DNA of 64,000 nucleotides from Caulochytrium protostelioides (taxonomy: Eukaryota > Chytridiomycota > Caulochytriomycetes > Caulochytriales > Caulochytriaceae): NCBI GenBank assembly GCA_003615045.1, contig ML014203.1, positions 1 to 64,000 of the forward strand, written 5' to 3'. The first letter of the stretch is position 1. Every line of letters starts with the position of its first letter. The translations under genes and the position numbers were made by a program. The notes under the pieces are model-generated. The model saw only the letters and a program-made list of their open reading frames with translations. It had not been told where the DNA came from and did no database searches. Of the stretch, positions 40,217-51,400 are shown piece after piece.

Positions 40217-43200
40217 TTAAGAAGAGCATTGGGTCGAGTACCGCCCTTCCATTAACATCAAGAGAACACTTACTCTTTCGGGCACGGTGGAGGCGACGAG
40301 CGGCGCTATCGTGGCGGGTGTCGGTGCGTTCACTCCGGCCGCACCGCTCGGCGTTACCAGCCCCAGTTCCCGGGCAAATCTGAGCGCGTGCGCGGGGTTC
40401 GACAGGTTGACATACGGCACCAGCACGACCGGAGGCGTGGCGCTGCTGCCCGGGGCGCCCGTGGCAGCGGCGCCGGCGGCGGCCGACGGCGTCGGCAACG
40501 CGAGCTCGCTGAGGATCTGCAGCATGCCGTCGATGCGGTAGTACGGGTCCGACGGCAGCCAGGTCTTGGGCGGCGGAAGGGTGAGCATGGTCTCGAGCAC
40601 GGCGACAGGCACACGCAGCGCATCCGGGCGGCGCGCGTACTCTTCGGCGCTGAGCCGCGCCGCGGCGATGGCGGGGTCGTCCGACGGGGCGCCCGGCAGG
40701 GGCGCTGCGGGTTCGGGATCGTAGGCGTGCCATGCCGACAGATCGGGCATCGGCGTCGGCCGCGACCGGTTGACCTTGAACTCGTACTGCCGCGAGCTGC
40801 GGCCATTCCGGTTCCGATCGCGCCAGTCGGCGGGGACCGCTTTGGTCACGAGCTTGATGCGGCGGTCGCCGGAGCGCTTGCCCTTCGTTTCCAGATCAAA
40901 CAGATCCTCTTCAAGGCCTGTATCGGCAAAGTCGATGCCGATCCCGACGTGCGTCGTGGCCACGCGGCGGCTCGACGAGGACGTCGTCGACGCCATCCCC
41001 AGCTCGCGCGCGACGCCGTCTAAGCCAAAGCAACCCCACTGGCCGGCCTGGGCGCGGGTCGTGTTCAGATAGGCACGGTCGCTCATGTCGCCGATGCCAA
41101 GCGCGTCCGCACGGCGCTGCTTAATTTTGCGGAGACTCGCGAGATCGCCATAGGCCTGCTCATGACCTGCATAGGCATTCCAGAGACTACGAAGGCACAA
41201 CAGCGCCTGGAGCGCCGGGTCCTTCGCATCCGCGGCGGCGCCGGTCGTCTCATCAGGCGTCAGCGCCGTGATCATGCGCTCGAACAGAGCATGCGTATTG
41301 TCCTCGTGGTTGCGCTGGATCGTAAAGTCTAAATACGCCGCCGCATACGCTTGGAGCTCGTCATACGTGGCAAACGCGAAGGGGTCCGGCTCACCAGTCG
41401 AGACGGCCGCAACGCCGTTGCGGACCAGACTCGTCGAGGCCGTACTCGCATTACCCTCGCCAAAGCGGGCCCGCTGGAAGCCCATCTCAAAAATCCGGCG
41501 CGCCACTTCGGGGGCCTTCTGGTTGTGGAATTCCATCAAGGCAGCGGCCGTATACAAGGCGAGCGTGATGGGCGAGCGCTTGCGAGCGCGAGAGAACACA
41601 TACCGCGCCGCCTGCATCCCCTTCATCCGGCGCGCGACGCGCATCAGATGGATCCAGACTAGCGTCAGGTCTTGACGCGCTGGCAGCAGCCGCAGCGTAA
41701 TGTCTTTGTGTAGCTCGGCATGGAGTCGATGCGTCGCGGCCTGCGCCGCCGACTGGCGCGACGAGGCCGCGTTGTTGCGATCGTCATTCCAGTCGCCCGT
41801 AGCGGGCGCGGCCGCATCGGCATTTGCCGATGCCGCGGTCGTGGCTGCGCCACCCGCGCTGGTCTTTGCTTGCTGGGCCTGTTGGGACGCATGTGACTGG
41901 CGCTTTCGCTGCATGTCAGCGTGAATGGCTTTGATCTTGTCCTCCAGCACACCGATCAAAGTATAAAAGTGCGGCGCAATGGCATCATACGGCGCCAACA
42001 CGTCGGCTCCGTCTGACGCCGCCTTCACAGAGTTCACCAGCGTGCCTTCCAACTGCTCCGCATACGTGAATGTCAACGTCAGACTGGACGGCAGGAACTG
42101 AATGCCCTGCAGGAACACATGGCCGGCTTCGCCGGTGCGTCCTACCGAGTGCAGATAGGCCGCGTAGTCGACCCACATTTCGGGATAATGCGTCAGCATC
42201 GTGAGGGCTGACTTGAACGCATACACCACGCGGCCCTGAAGCATGGCCATGTCCGTCAGCTCGAGTGGGTTCTCGCGCTCCCAGCGAATGACCTGGCGCC
42301 ACGCTGCCAGACATTCACGTTCGGCCGACGTCCATGTCGGGGGCACGGGATACCAACCTTTGCCTTGATTGTGGCGCTCTTTGATGGCCCGAATCGGCTG
42401 GTAGAGGGCCTCAAGCGTGGTCAGGTGGCCGCGCGCAAGCATGTAGCCGCCACTGCGCTCGGCGGTCATTTTCTTGGCGGTCGTCAGATTGAGCTGTTTC
42501 TCAAAACTGTCGTAATGGCTCCAGATGCCTTCGAGATTTTGTAGCGGGATCGTGAGCGCTCGCGCGTAGACGTCGCGGAGCTTTGTCATCCGCATCTGCT
42601 CCTCATACGGCGACTGGGTGGGCAGCGCGTGTAAAAACTCAAGATAGTCGGACCACAGCGGAGCGCTGTCGATGTCGTACCCGATCTGATCCAGACTGAA
42701 CTGATAAAACTCATGCATGGTCTGGCGCACCATAGTCGGGCTCGGTTTCTTTTTCTGGAACATGGCTTGAATGTACTGGTAGTAGCGTCGCCAGATCACC
42801 AAGGAGGGCACGGCAATGAGGCATCGCTTGAACAGCGCTTCGGCCGCGCCCTTCGAGGCGTCGGGGCCCTCGTCCTTCGACTCGATCTTGGCATCGTCCT
42901 GTGTCTGCACCGCATAGTCGAGGTAAGCGATCCACACGCGCTCACTGCACGGAAAACGCGTCAAAATTTCCTCGTACACGCTGATGACCGCCGCGCGCGT
43001 GGCCTGGCGCTGCTCGCGTGCGGCATTGCTTCCGCCCGTCTGCACGACGGACGGGCGCTGCGTCAGCTGAATCAGCGAAAGCCAGGCGTCAATATTATAG
43101 GGCTGAGCTTTCACGCGCTGGCGCGCCTCGGCGAGGAGGTCATGGCGCGGTTGGCCGCCGGATCCTGCGCTTTTACTTGTTGGTGCGGCGCTGGCGGCGC

Positions 43201-43246
43201 CGGACCGCTTGGCGGCAGACGACTTGCTCGTCTTGGATGCAGCCAT
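40217..43246 (-). CDS. CSTF3: Cleavage stimulation factor subunit 3 (CstF-77 / Rna14)
   Basis: Read without splicing, 1,009 residues. After a Lys/Ser/Ala-rich start, HAT (half-a-TPR) repeats run from about 35 to 760: PYNIDAWLSLIQL, VYEEILTRFPCSERVWIAYLDY, LFKRCLIAVPSLVIWRRYYQYI, and FSLDQIGYDIDSAPLWSDYLEFL, the last being strongly Rna14-like. The C-terminal segment has PYYRIDGMLQILSELALP, which aligns with FQGPFVQVDELMEIF of human CstF-77. The protein scaffolds the complex that recognises GU-rich elements for mRNA 3'-end cleavage and polyadenylation in the nucleus. A perfect GTAAGT at 40273-40268, directly after codon 991 (R), with CACCAG ending at 40200, suggests a last intron of 74 bases. 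That would replace the tail by ten residues ending in PTPVML, with a stop at 40167. Both ends are possible. Confidence 0.9.
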   Translation of the reverse strand: MAASKTSKSSAAKRSGAASAAPTSKSAGSGGQPRHDLLAEARQRVKAQPYNIDAWLSLIQLTQRPSVVQTGGSNAAREQRQATRAAVISVYEEILTRFPCSERVWIAYLDYAVQTQDDAKIESKDEGPDASKGAAEALFKRCLIAVPSLVIWRRYYQYIQAMFQKKKPSPTMVRQTMHEFYQFSLDQIGYDIDSAPLWSDYLEFLHALPTQSPYEEQMRMTKLRDVYARALTIPLQNLEGIWSHYDSFEKQLNLTTAKKMTAERSGGYMLARGHLTTLEALYQPIRAIKERHNQGKGWYPVPPTWTSAERECLAAWRQVIRWERENPLELTDMAMLQGRVVYAFKSALTMLTHYPEMWVDYAAYLHSVGRTGEAGHVFLQGIQFLPSSLTLTFTYAEQLEGTLVNSVKAASDGADVLAPYDAIAPHFYTLIGVLEDKIKAIHADMQRKRQSHASQQAQQAKTSAGGAATTAASANADAAAPATGDWNDDRNNAASSRQSAAQAATHRLHAELHKDITLRLLPARQDLTLVWIHLMRVARRMKGMQAARYVFSRARKRSPITLALYTAAALMEFHNQKAPEVARRIFEMGFQRARFGEGNASTASTSLVRNGVAAVSTGEPDPFAFATYDELQAYAAAYLDFTIQRNHEDNTHALFERMITALTPDETTGAAADAKDPALQALLCLRSLWNAYAGHEQAYGDLASLRKIKQRRADALGIGDMSDRAYLNTTRAQAGQWGCFGLDGVARELGMASTTSSSSRRVATTHVGIGIDFADTGLEEDLFDLETKGKRSGDRRIKLVTKAVPADWRDRNRNGRSSRQYEFKVNRSRPTPMPDLSAWHAYDPEPAAPLPGAPSDDPAIAAARLSAEEYARRPDALRVPVAVLETMLTLPPPKTWLPSDPYYRIDGMLQILSELALPTPSAAAGAAATGAPGSSATPPVVLVPYVNLSNPAHALRFARELGLVTPSGAAGVNAPTPATIAPLVASTVPERVSVLLMLMEGRYSTQCSS

Positions 43247-45655
43247 CGTGAAATCGCTCCGTCTATCTATCGTCTATCGGGTACGAACGCCCGATGACAA
43301 TAATAGCGGCGCAATATGGCGGCGCAACGACGTAGAGAGACCGCGCGATGCGCCAGAAAAAAGCGGGTTGGGCAGGCGGGCGGGTCGGCGGGCGAAAGAA
43401 CGGCGGGACAGGGGTATCGCGTGTCGCGGTCGACAAGGCCCGAAAGAGCGCGACCCTCGAAACGGCAGACGCGAGGCGAGAGGCACTGCGGTCTAAGAGT
43501 AGTATCAATTGATGATCAAATCAGATTCTTTGGATCCACGTCTATTGGGATGGCGTCACGCTGAGCAGCACAAGAGCAACTCACGCACTAGGGGTTTGCA
43601 TGTCTGCGGGCCCATAAAATAAAAATCATCGCCCTAAACGGAGAAGCGGCTGAGGGGCGCGAACGCGCTGTTGGGCTTGTGTGGCGCAGCATTGACCAAA
43701 AAGGGACAAAAGCGGATGTCTCGGACGCACTGAAGACAATTTTCGTCTTTTTCGAGTCGAGTCGAGTCGAGTCGAGTCGAGTCGAGTCGAGTCGAGTCGA
43801 AAAAAGCTTAATTCGGCGTATAAAACCCGCCGATCGGGTTCAAATCGTTTGATGCCGCAACTAAAACTCCGAAAAAATAACGCGAAAGTTTGATCTGCAT
43901 CGTGCTAGGCAAAATGATCGATCGGTCCTGAAAAAAAGGAAGCCGTGACAATAAAAAGGTCAACCTCGACCAACAACCTTGACCTGTGCGCAGTCCTCTG
44001 CATTCCAGTCCTGACGGACCGATCTCAGCGGAATGTAAACCCTCTGCTGACTTTCTGACCTGCATGAATATCCGAAAATTAGTCCGTATCTGGTCACGCA
44101 TAAAAACTACCCTACGGCACCAGCCAGTTGCGGTCGATCGATCGATCGATCAGTTTACGAGTAAGGTAGCGGGGGCTGGACTACAAAGCAGCCCGACAGA
44201 CCGTTAGCAGACTTCGTCATCTCCCCTAAGATATCATTTGATCTCCAACGCATGAGTCATAACGAGCCTTTGGTTGCCACCAAATCACGCCAGACTGGCG
44301 ATCGATCGCAACGGTAAACAACACATATGTCCGGTTTTGCATCCAAGGTTTAGGAATCTGCATTCTTGGAGTGATTGGCAATGAACTGTCAAGTCATGCA
44401 GTGGAAAACCCAGACAATAGCATATTGCAGCTGCTCGAATCTTCAATTGTCTTCAATACATGATCCGCATACTGGGTACACTGTTGTCTCATCATATATG
44501 TTTGTTCAATCGTCTACTAGTACCTTAGGGAAGATCGCACCGAGTCAGTAAGCCATCTCTGAGCCGTCTTGTACTGATCTGCGCTCCTTGTCACGATCTG
44601 TTGTTCCGACCCTCCCATTCCATCCAAAGTCCGACATCGCCCGAGTTTGTTCCAGTCTGGGCCTAAAGGCATCCTTCCGATCCGCCCCTAGGGTCAACCC
44701 TTACGGATGACTACGGAAAAGTCACTAGTGCACGACAGGCCGCAAGCCACAGCGCGTATCAATTCGTCTCTGATCCACCCCTTCCCGAGCCACTCTCGAA
44801 CACAGGACGCTTGTGCTTCTGCTCCGGGTCCTGGTTGCCAGCGCGGATTTGATGCCCCTTCCAGCCGCGCCTGACTCCAACTTCCGCCTGATTTGAAACA
44901 GCTTCGACCCAATCAGAACACCAACTTATTCGGCCATCCTTTCTGGCTCTTCCACGGGGTCGCTCTGGCTCTCCCACGGGGTCGCTGTGCTTGTGCGGTG
45001 GAGTCTCCGCGTTGTCTCCGCGTTTGGCATTCCGCCCTTCGATTTCGAAACGTCGATATTTTAGCCGCTTTAGTCTTCCATGGTGCGCCCCCACCCTACG
45101 CCCTTCAGCCTTCGCCCTGAGACAAACAAATAGCGTCCCATCACATCACCCGACCCACACACAAGCGTCTGAGACGTCGGAAGTACAATTCCGACGACAT
45201 GCGCGTTACACTCCGTTACACTCCGCTTAGCTTATCTACCGTCAGTGATTTACACTGCTTGCCTCCGGTTTTCTTACTTGGCTCTTACTCAGCGGATCGG
45301 GCGACACAGATCCCCCTGCGCCTCCTATGGAGGATATATGAGCACGGCCTGCTTCACGTCTAACGGCCCTGCAACGTCATCATTCCGAAGTTTAAAGACT
45401 TTAGTTGATCGAAGCGCACACTGAGCTCGACATAAATTTTCGGGGCTTTGTCGCTGCAAGTCACAACACGCCACGCTGTCGCCTTCATCCTTTCGGAACG
45501 TGCCCCTGTCACCACGATCGGCGTGCCCACTTTTGAAGGCCTTTTGCTCCGCTTTCCGCTAGCCTGCCATCATCCTGCAAACTCAGCTTGGCCGTGGCTA
45601 TACTAGCGAATCGTCTCTCTGATCCTTTTTTTACTCGTGGTCGCCCGTATCCTCA
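43247..45655. other. Long AT-richer divergent intergenic region
   Basis: This 2.4 kb lies between the divergent CstF-77 and RRM genes. Beyond about 43,500 the composition falls well below that of the surrounding DNA in GC content. It contains a TCGAG pentamer repeat, several ATCGAT runs (for example 44135-44152) and T- or A-rich tracts. Open frames are short. I could not identify a tRNA, rRNA or other RNA gene. It may hold long 5' leaders or upstream exons of the RRM gene. Confidence 0.5.
43752..43800. repeat. (TCGAG)n pentanucleotide microsatellite
   Basis: Almost ten uninterrupted copies of TCGAG, followed by an A6 run, in the divergent region between the CstF-77 and RRM genes. It marks the left side of the lower-GC segment. 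Confidence 0.95.
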
Positions 45656-48051
45656 ATGCTCGCACGAGGCTTGGGCGGCAAGTCCAGCGGGCCTCATGGC
45701 CACGCTCATGCGCGCATTGCTTCTGCCGCTTCCGGCAACTCCTCTGCGACCAACCCAAGTGGCAGTGTGATTCATACAGGAAATGTCGGAAATCTGGCCA
45801 GCAACACCCTGCACGTGAATGTTAAAGGAGCTACCCTCGATCGTGGCGATGTCTATCTTCATTTCTGTGTCATGCCAGGATTTGAAGTGATTGGGTAAGT
45901 ATATACATACCGTTCCTTGATCAGGGAATTATGTTGTGTCGAGCAAATAATGATACAACTCATGCCTGTTTTTTTATCATAGTTTGTACGACTGCTACGT
46001 GTTTGTGCGATTTTCGACACCAGAGCAAGCATTAAAAGCACATCAAGCATCAGATCTAAGTGCCCACGGGATCCAGATTGAAATCGCTCGCCAGGATTAT
46101 CAAATCCCCTACCCGCAACCTGACGCGGAACCGATTTCGATGACGCTTCATGTGACGCATCTGCCTGTGCGATTCACTCCGACTGAAATGAGCAAATTTT
46201 TTCAGCGCTTCAAGGGGTAACGCCTAATTCATCCACTCATTCGATTACGTAGCGCCACGCGCTCATCCCTGGAAGGAAAAGGAAGAGGATAACTCACATA
46301 TTTTGATTATCTCTTTTTCGTGTTGGCCCCCTGAAATCCAGATTTTTCGAGGCGCAGTATTTTGAGAAGTATGCTTGTAAGTATCAGCATGCGAAAAGCC
46401 GATCTGTAGTCGCTGTCAATTACCGAAGATTCACGACAGTGACAATACTCACATTCAATTCCATTTTGTCCCTTCTCTGTGGTGTGGATTCTTTTTTCCA
46501 ATTCGTCCAGACGTCATTTTTCTGGATGAGGAATGCGCGGTGTGCGCGCATGATGAACTTCGTGACACGACCAATTTGGTCGTCAGCTTTTCAAAGCACA
46601 TCCGTACGAGTGCGATCACCAAGGCGGCGCCTGCGGCTGCCGTCGCTGCAACGACAACGCAGGCAGGAGCGAACGTTCGCACCGTATCGCCAAGTGGGAT
46701 GGTCAGCTCGTATGGAATGCCCACTGCGTCCTCTGCTGGGCACACAACCAGTACAGCCCATTCACAATTGCACCGACTCAATGTGCCGCCAATCAACACG
46801 ACATCAGCCCTCCAGTATTCGGCGGAACTGGGATCTCACAGCGATGCAGGGAGTCCCAGCACTGATGCGTCGTTTGTCGGGCGCTACAGCAACGTCTTGG
46901 GAGTGGGTGCCCAGTCGGCCGGCTCGCTCCTCTCGGCTTCCTCAGGAGGTGCGTCACCACGCGGCAATCTTCGTGCAAGATTCGGTCGTCGTGTTGCTGG
47001 TCCGTCCGGAAACGACTCTCCCTACTCTGACGACGGTCATATGAGCATGTCCGTCAACCAAGGCATGCTGCCCGTGATGACCACGCTGAAGGCTCCACCA
47101 GGCATGATGAGCTCTCCGATGTCTCCCTCCGATAATTCGACACCCCATCCACGCGCTCAGATCCGCACGATTCCTACTGATCCCTCCTCTCCTGTTGTGG
47201 TTCGTGCCTCGGGATATGGCGTAGGTCCCATGCCGATGGGCATGATCGCCTCGTCTTCCCCGAATCCGCCACCCCACTTGGCCACGATTGACTCAGGACA
47301 GATGGACATGTCAATGATGTTACCTGACGATGGCCAGTACGGCGGAATGGTCGGCGTGGTTGATATGGTTGGCATTTTGCAAGACCCATTACCTCTCTAT
47401 CCCCCATCCAATCGCCCTCAGTCTCGGCCGCGACATCCGCCACCCGGGATGCAGAACGTGTATGCCGCGCCGACCATGCAGCAGTCTCAGGTCGACACGC
47501 CTACTCAAAATAGTCCAGTGGGAGGTAGTGGAAACGCAAACCCCGGCTTCGGGCTCGCTTTCCACTCCGACGTTGTTTCTCCCTTTGGTCCGCTGGGACT
47601 CGGTTTCCGTCACCCCAACGGACTTACGCACGGTCTCAAAGGTTCAGGCCCTGCCGCCACAGCGGCGACCGCGGCGATCGCGGTTGGCGGGACCGCATCC
47701 CTGCAGCACTGCGACGATTATCATGCGCTCGCTGGCCGCGGCGCCGGGATCTGGGGTGCGCCGAACCAGTCAGGGCCGAGCCAGGCAGCGTCCACTCGTG
47801 GACCACACCCGCAGCCAGGAACAGCGCCCAACACGCGGAGTGGTAGCGGCGGCTATGGGCGGCACGCTTATGGAGGCATGGTCTACCCGTCACCTCAGCA
47901 TGGCGCGCTTCGAATTCCCGAGTATCCGTCGCACCCCGTTCTGAGTATCCCTGCCGCCGGCAGTCCCTTTAGCGAGTCTGGCCCGCTTGGCGGCCCGAGT
48001 CGGTGTCTTTCTTCGCCATGGAGCGTCTTTGATGGCATTCTGTACTCTTGA
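45656..48051 (+). CDS. Tandem RRM RNA-binding protein with microexon
   Basis: Four exons fit in phase: 45656-45894, 45983-46216, 46342-46376 (35 bases) and 46511-48051, giving 682 residues. The donors are GTAAGT, GTAACG and GTAAGT; the acceptors end TCATAG, ATCCAG and GTCCAG. Two RRM-like folds result. The first is TLHVNVKGATLDRGDVYLHF...LYDCYVFVRFSTPEQALKAH. The second is SMTLHVTHLPVRFTPTEMSKFF, joined through the microexon (FFEAQYFEKYA) to YVIFLDEECAVCAHDEL, with LVVSFSKHIRTSAI after it. The 460-residue C-terminus is low in complexity, rich in Pro, Gly, Ser and Met. RRM proteins of this shape bind mRNA; I cannot name the orthologue. Codon use is less GC-rich than in the neighbouring genes. 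There may be further 5' exons. Confidence 0.75.
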
Positions 48052-48457
48052 GCTGCTTCCTTCCGTCTTCGGTGCTCTTCCTGTGTGCTCCTTTTTTGTT
48101 TCATTTTGTTTCTCCTTTTTGTTGCTTTCTGTTCTTTTCCTTCTCTTGCCCCGCGCCGAATGGTCGATCGTCGTCGTTAGGGGGCCATTCAAGTATCCTT
48201 CTTACCCTACGCCCCCGTTTTTTCCAGTTATCCTTCTTCGCCTGCACACTCTGCTCTACCCTTCACGAGCTCCCTCTCTCTCCTGGTCCATTCACCCCCG
48301 CTTACGCTCTATTTCCCGACACACTGACACACTGACATCCGATCGCGATAGGATCGGACTGTTTGCATGTAATTATATATTTAGTCATTTGAACAATTGA
48401 ATGGGTTTCACGTTTCCCTCACGCATCATGCAAAGCGGTCTCTACAAAAGACTCGGA
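48052..48457. other. Convergent 3' region, RRM / DEK-like
   Basis: These 406 bases lie between two convergent stop codons and hold both 3' regions. The sequence is pyrimidine-rich on the plus strand (48,050-48,330). No gene is seen. Confidence 0.5.
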
Positions 48458-51400
48458 CTAGGCGGACGATTCAGGGACGTCAGAAATGCCCGCCATGTCC
48501 GCCACGATCGTCGTGATTTGCTCCTTGACCCAGGCTTTGCGGGACGTCATGTCAACACCAAAGAAAGCCGCCAGCTTGGCCCGAACCTCGCGTGGTGTTA
48601 GAGCCCGCAAGTCATTGCTCTCCAGGATGAGACGCAGATGACGCGCCATGTTTACCGGGGTGGGCGGGAGACGCGGCCGCGCGGCCGCTGGCGGCACGAG
48701 CGCCAGCGGGACGGCGAGTCGCGGACGTCGTGTCGATATGAACGACAGGTCCGGCGACGCCGACCGTGAGAGCGATGACGGCGCCGGCGAGGTGGGCGCG
48801 CTGGGGCCCGACGCTCTCGGCACCATGGAGGGACTAAACCGTGCCGTGAGGGTGGTGGGAGCCAGGTCTGTCGCCGGTCCACGCAACGGGAGGGTCGACG
48901 CGATCGCCGGAGGATCAGGCGGCTGATCGCTGGCAAGCGGACTTCGCGCGGGCCGGGCCCCCGGTGAGGTCTGACGGGGGAAGATTGGATGAGGCGATGA
49001 CGTGGTAACAGCAGGAGCGAGGCTAAGCGTGGCCTCGTGGTGGTCGTGGCGGCACCGCTGCCCGGAGGCCTCGGAAATATCATCAGCCCAGTGTATCGGG
49101 TGGAAGCACGGGCCGGTCTCGTCATCTTCCTGGCCCGAACCAGCAGGCGTCGGCAGATGACAACTTGTGCGGGCACTATTCCGTTTCGGCGTGGCATGGT
49201 TAGGGCTTTGATATTGGTGTGGTCGCGATAACGAGGGAAACGATGGTGACGGCGACGATGGGGCCGTCACCATGGGCGTTGTCGGGGCCGATGTAGAGAC
49301 AGCGTGGGGAGAACGGCGGCGTGGCGGCATGCCCATGAAGGAAGGCTGAGGCCCCAGTGGAGAAAGCGAATCCGTCGCATCATCATCTCCCAGCGGGTCG
49401 CTCGCCTCATGGTTAGGCGCGCCGATACCGGCTGGTGGCAGCAGCTGTGAGGGCATCAGCGGTGGCGGTGGCGAGATCGCGAGGGCAGAGAGCGCCATGG
49501 AGGACGGCACATCCATGGAGTCCAGGGCATCGCTGCCCATCTGAGAGACAATCATCGTCGAAGCCTCACTCAGGGCCGTCGATGCACCCGGAAAAAGCAA
49601 TGTTCCTGGGGAAGATGGCTGGGCCGCTGGCGAGGAAAGTGGTGTATTTGACACGGCCGTTTCGACGGCCATGGCATCAAAATCGGGGCCGACCACGATT
49701 GCGGCAATCTCGGGCGGGATCGTGATGGCTCGTGAACACGGTGCAGCGATCGCGCGCGTCGACAGCGGCGCGGCAGCGGGTTCCGGGATCGTCGTCCCTG
49801 CCGCGCCAGGTGCCAGTACGGGCAAGACGGGCGCCGTGGCGGATGGCGCCATGTCGCCCATCAGCACGTCAGGGGACGTCTGGGATGCCCTCTTGGGCGT
49901 CGTCTTAGGCGTCGTCTTGGGCGTCGTCTTGGATGCCCTCTTGGGCTTCGTTTTGGATGGGGTCGTGGGCGCCGCCTGGGGAGCCGTTTCGGACGTAGTC
50001 TTGGACGCCGCTGATCGCTGGCCGCGTGGCCGCTTCTTGGGTGATGTCGGCTCCACCATGACTTTGCTTGGCCTGCGTTTCCTGACGCGTGTGAGGGCGG
50101 TTGCCAGAGCCGAGTCGGTGAATGTGGTCGGGGTATCAGTGGCCGGCGGCGTCGCCGCGTCAGCCTTCGTCGGACAGGCCCGCTTAGCCCTCCGCTTACG
50201 CGGCTTCGCCGCCGGTGTGGCGGTCGTCGTCTCCGCTACGGTTTGAACGCTCGGCGTGGCACTCGGCGCAGCGATGACATCAGAGGAAGACGGTGGTGGT
50301 GGCGGTGGCGGAGCTTCAGCTGGATCAATCGCAGGAAGCGCGACGGGCGGCATCGTGGCAGGCACGCCTGTCGTTTGGTTCATCGATGGCCATGACGAGT
50401 TGAGGGTCACGTCTTGCAACGGCATCGCAGATGATTCAGAAGGCGGTCCGGCGTGTAATGGCGGTGTTGGTGACGCCGATCGTGACGCCGGTCGTGATTG
50501 CGGGGGCGAGAGAGGTGCGTCAGCGGTGGGCGGTCGCGATGGTCGACGGCGCCGTTTCGAGTTCTCGAGCTCATATCTCGTTTCTGCGGCCATCACCGCC
50601 GTCAACCGCTCACGGCTGACGGCGGCGGATCGGCGACGCCGCGGCAATGACGACGGCTCGCTCGGCGGCTCGCTCGGCGGCTCGCTGGGCGTCGCGCGCG
50701 ACGATGGCGGCCCGACGACGACGCGATTGGGATCGACATCGGGATCAGGCGAAGCTGCGCCAGACTGCACTTCCTGTATCTTATCTGACACGGAGGCTTC
50801 CGAAATCACCACAGCAGATGCTCCGTGATCCGCAGTGTTCGATTGCAGAACGGTAGGCGGTTCGGGAGCGGGGGTCACGACCGGCCATCCGGAGTCGGCG
50901 TTGGGCGGTGCCGCCACGAGGGTCGCCACGTTAACATCGACAGCGGCGTCGGTGATTGCGTCGGCAGTGGCAATGCCGTCGGCATGGGCATCAACATCGG
51001 CATCGACATCGGCATTGCGGCCAGCGTCGGAGCGTCGGGGGAGGGCCGTGGTAGTGGCGGCGGTCGCGGGGGGCTGGATCGTTTCGGCATCCGCGCCGGC
51101 GGCGGAGATGGGCGATGCGGCCGGCGCCGCGCGACGCGGTCGGGGAGGCGACGCGGTCGACGTGCGCTTGCCGGAAAGCCGCGGCTTGTACTGAAGGGCT
51201 TCGCGCGGCCATGTCAGGAAATCCAAGAGCCGCTCCCGGACTTTCGCGTCCCAGTACGTCAAACGCAGGAAGCGGCAGGCCCACCGGCAGAAGGAGATTT
51301 TACGAGCGTTAAGGAGGGACACGAACGCGGGCACGTCGACCGCCCGGATCCCCGTGAATGCTTGCAAGTCGCCGATCACGTCGCCCTTGCGATCGGCGGC

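Noticed and set aside
43825-43860. tRNA B-box-like GGTTCAAATC
   Set aside because: No matching A box, no acceptor stem and no cloverleaf can be drawn around it.
46377-46510. Direct splice from 46216 to 46511 in the RRM gene
   Set aside because: Phases do not match (two leftover bases join to a phase-1 acceptor) and the product stops after six codons; the 35-base exon solves both.
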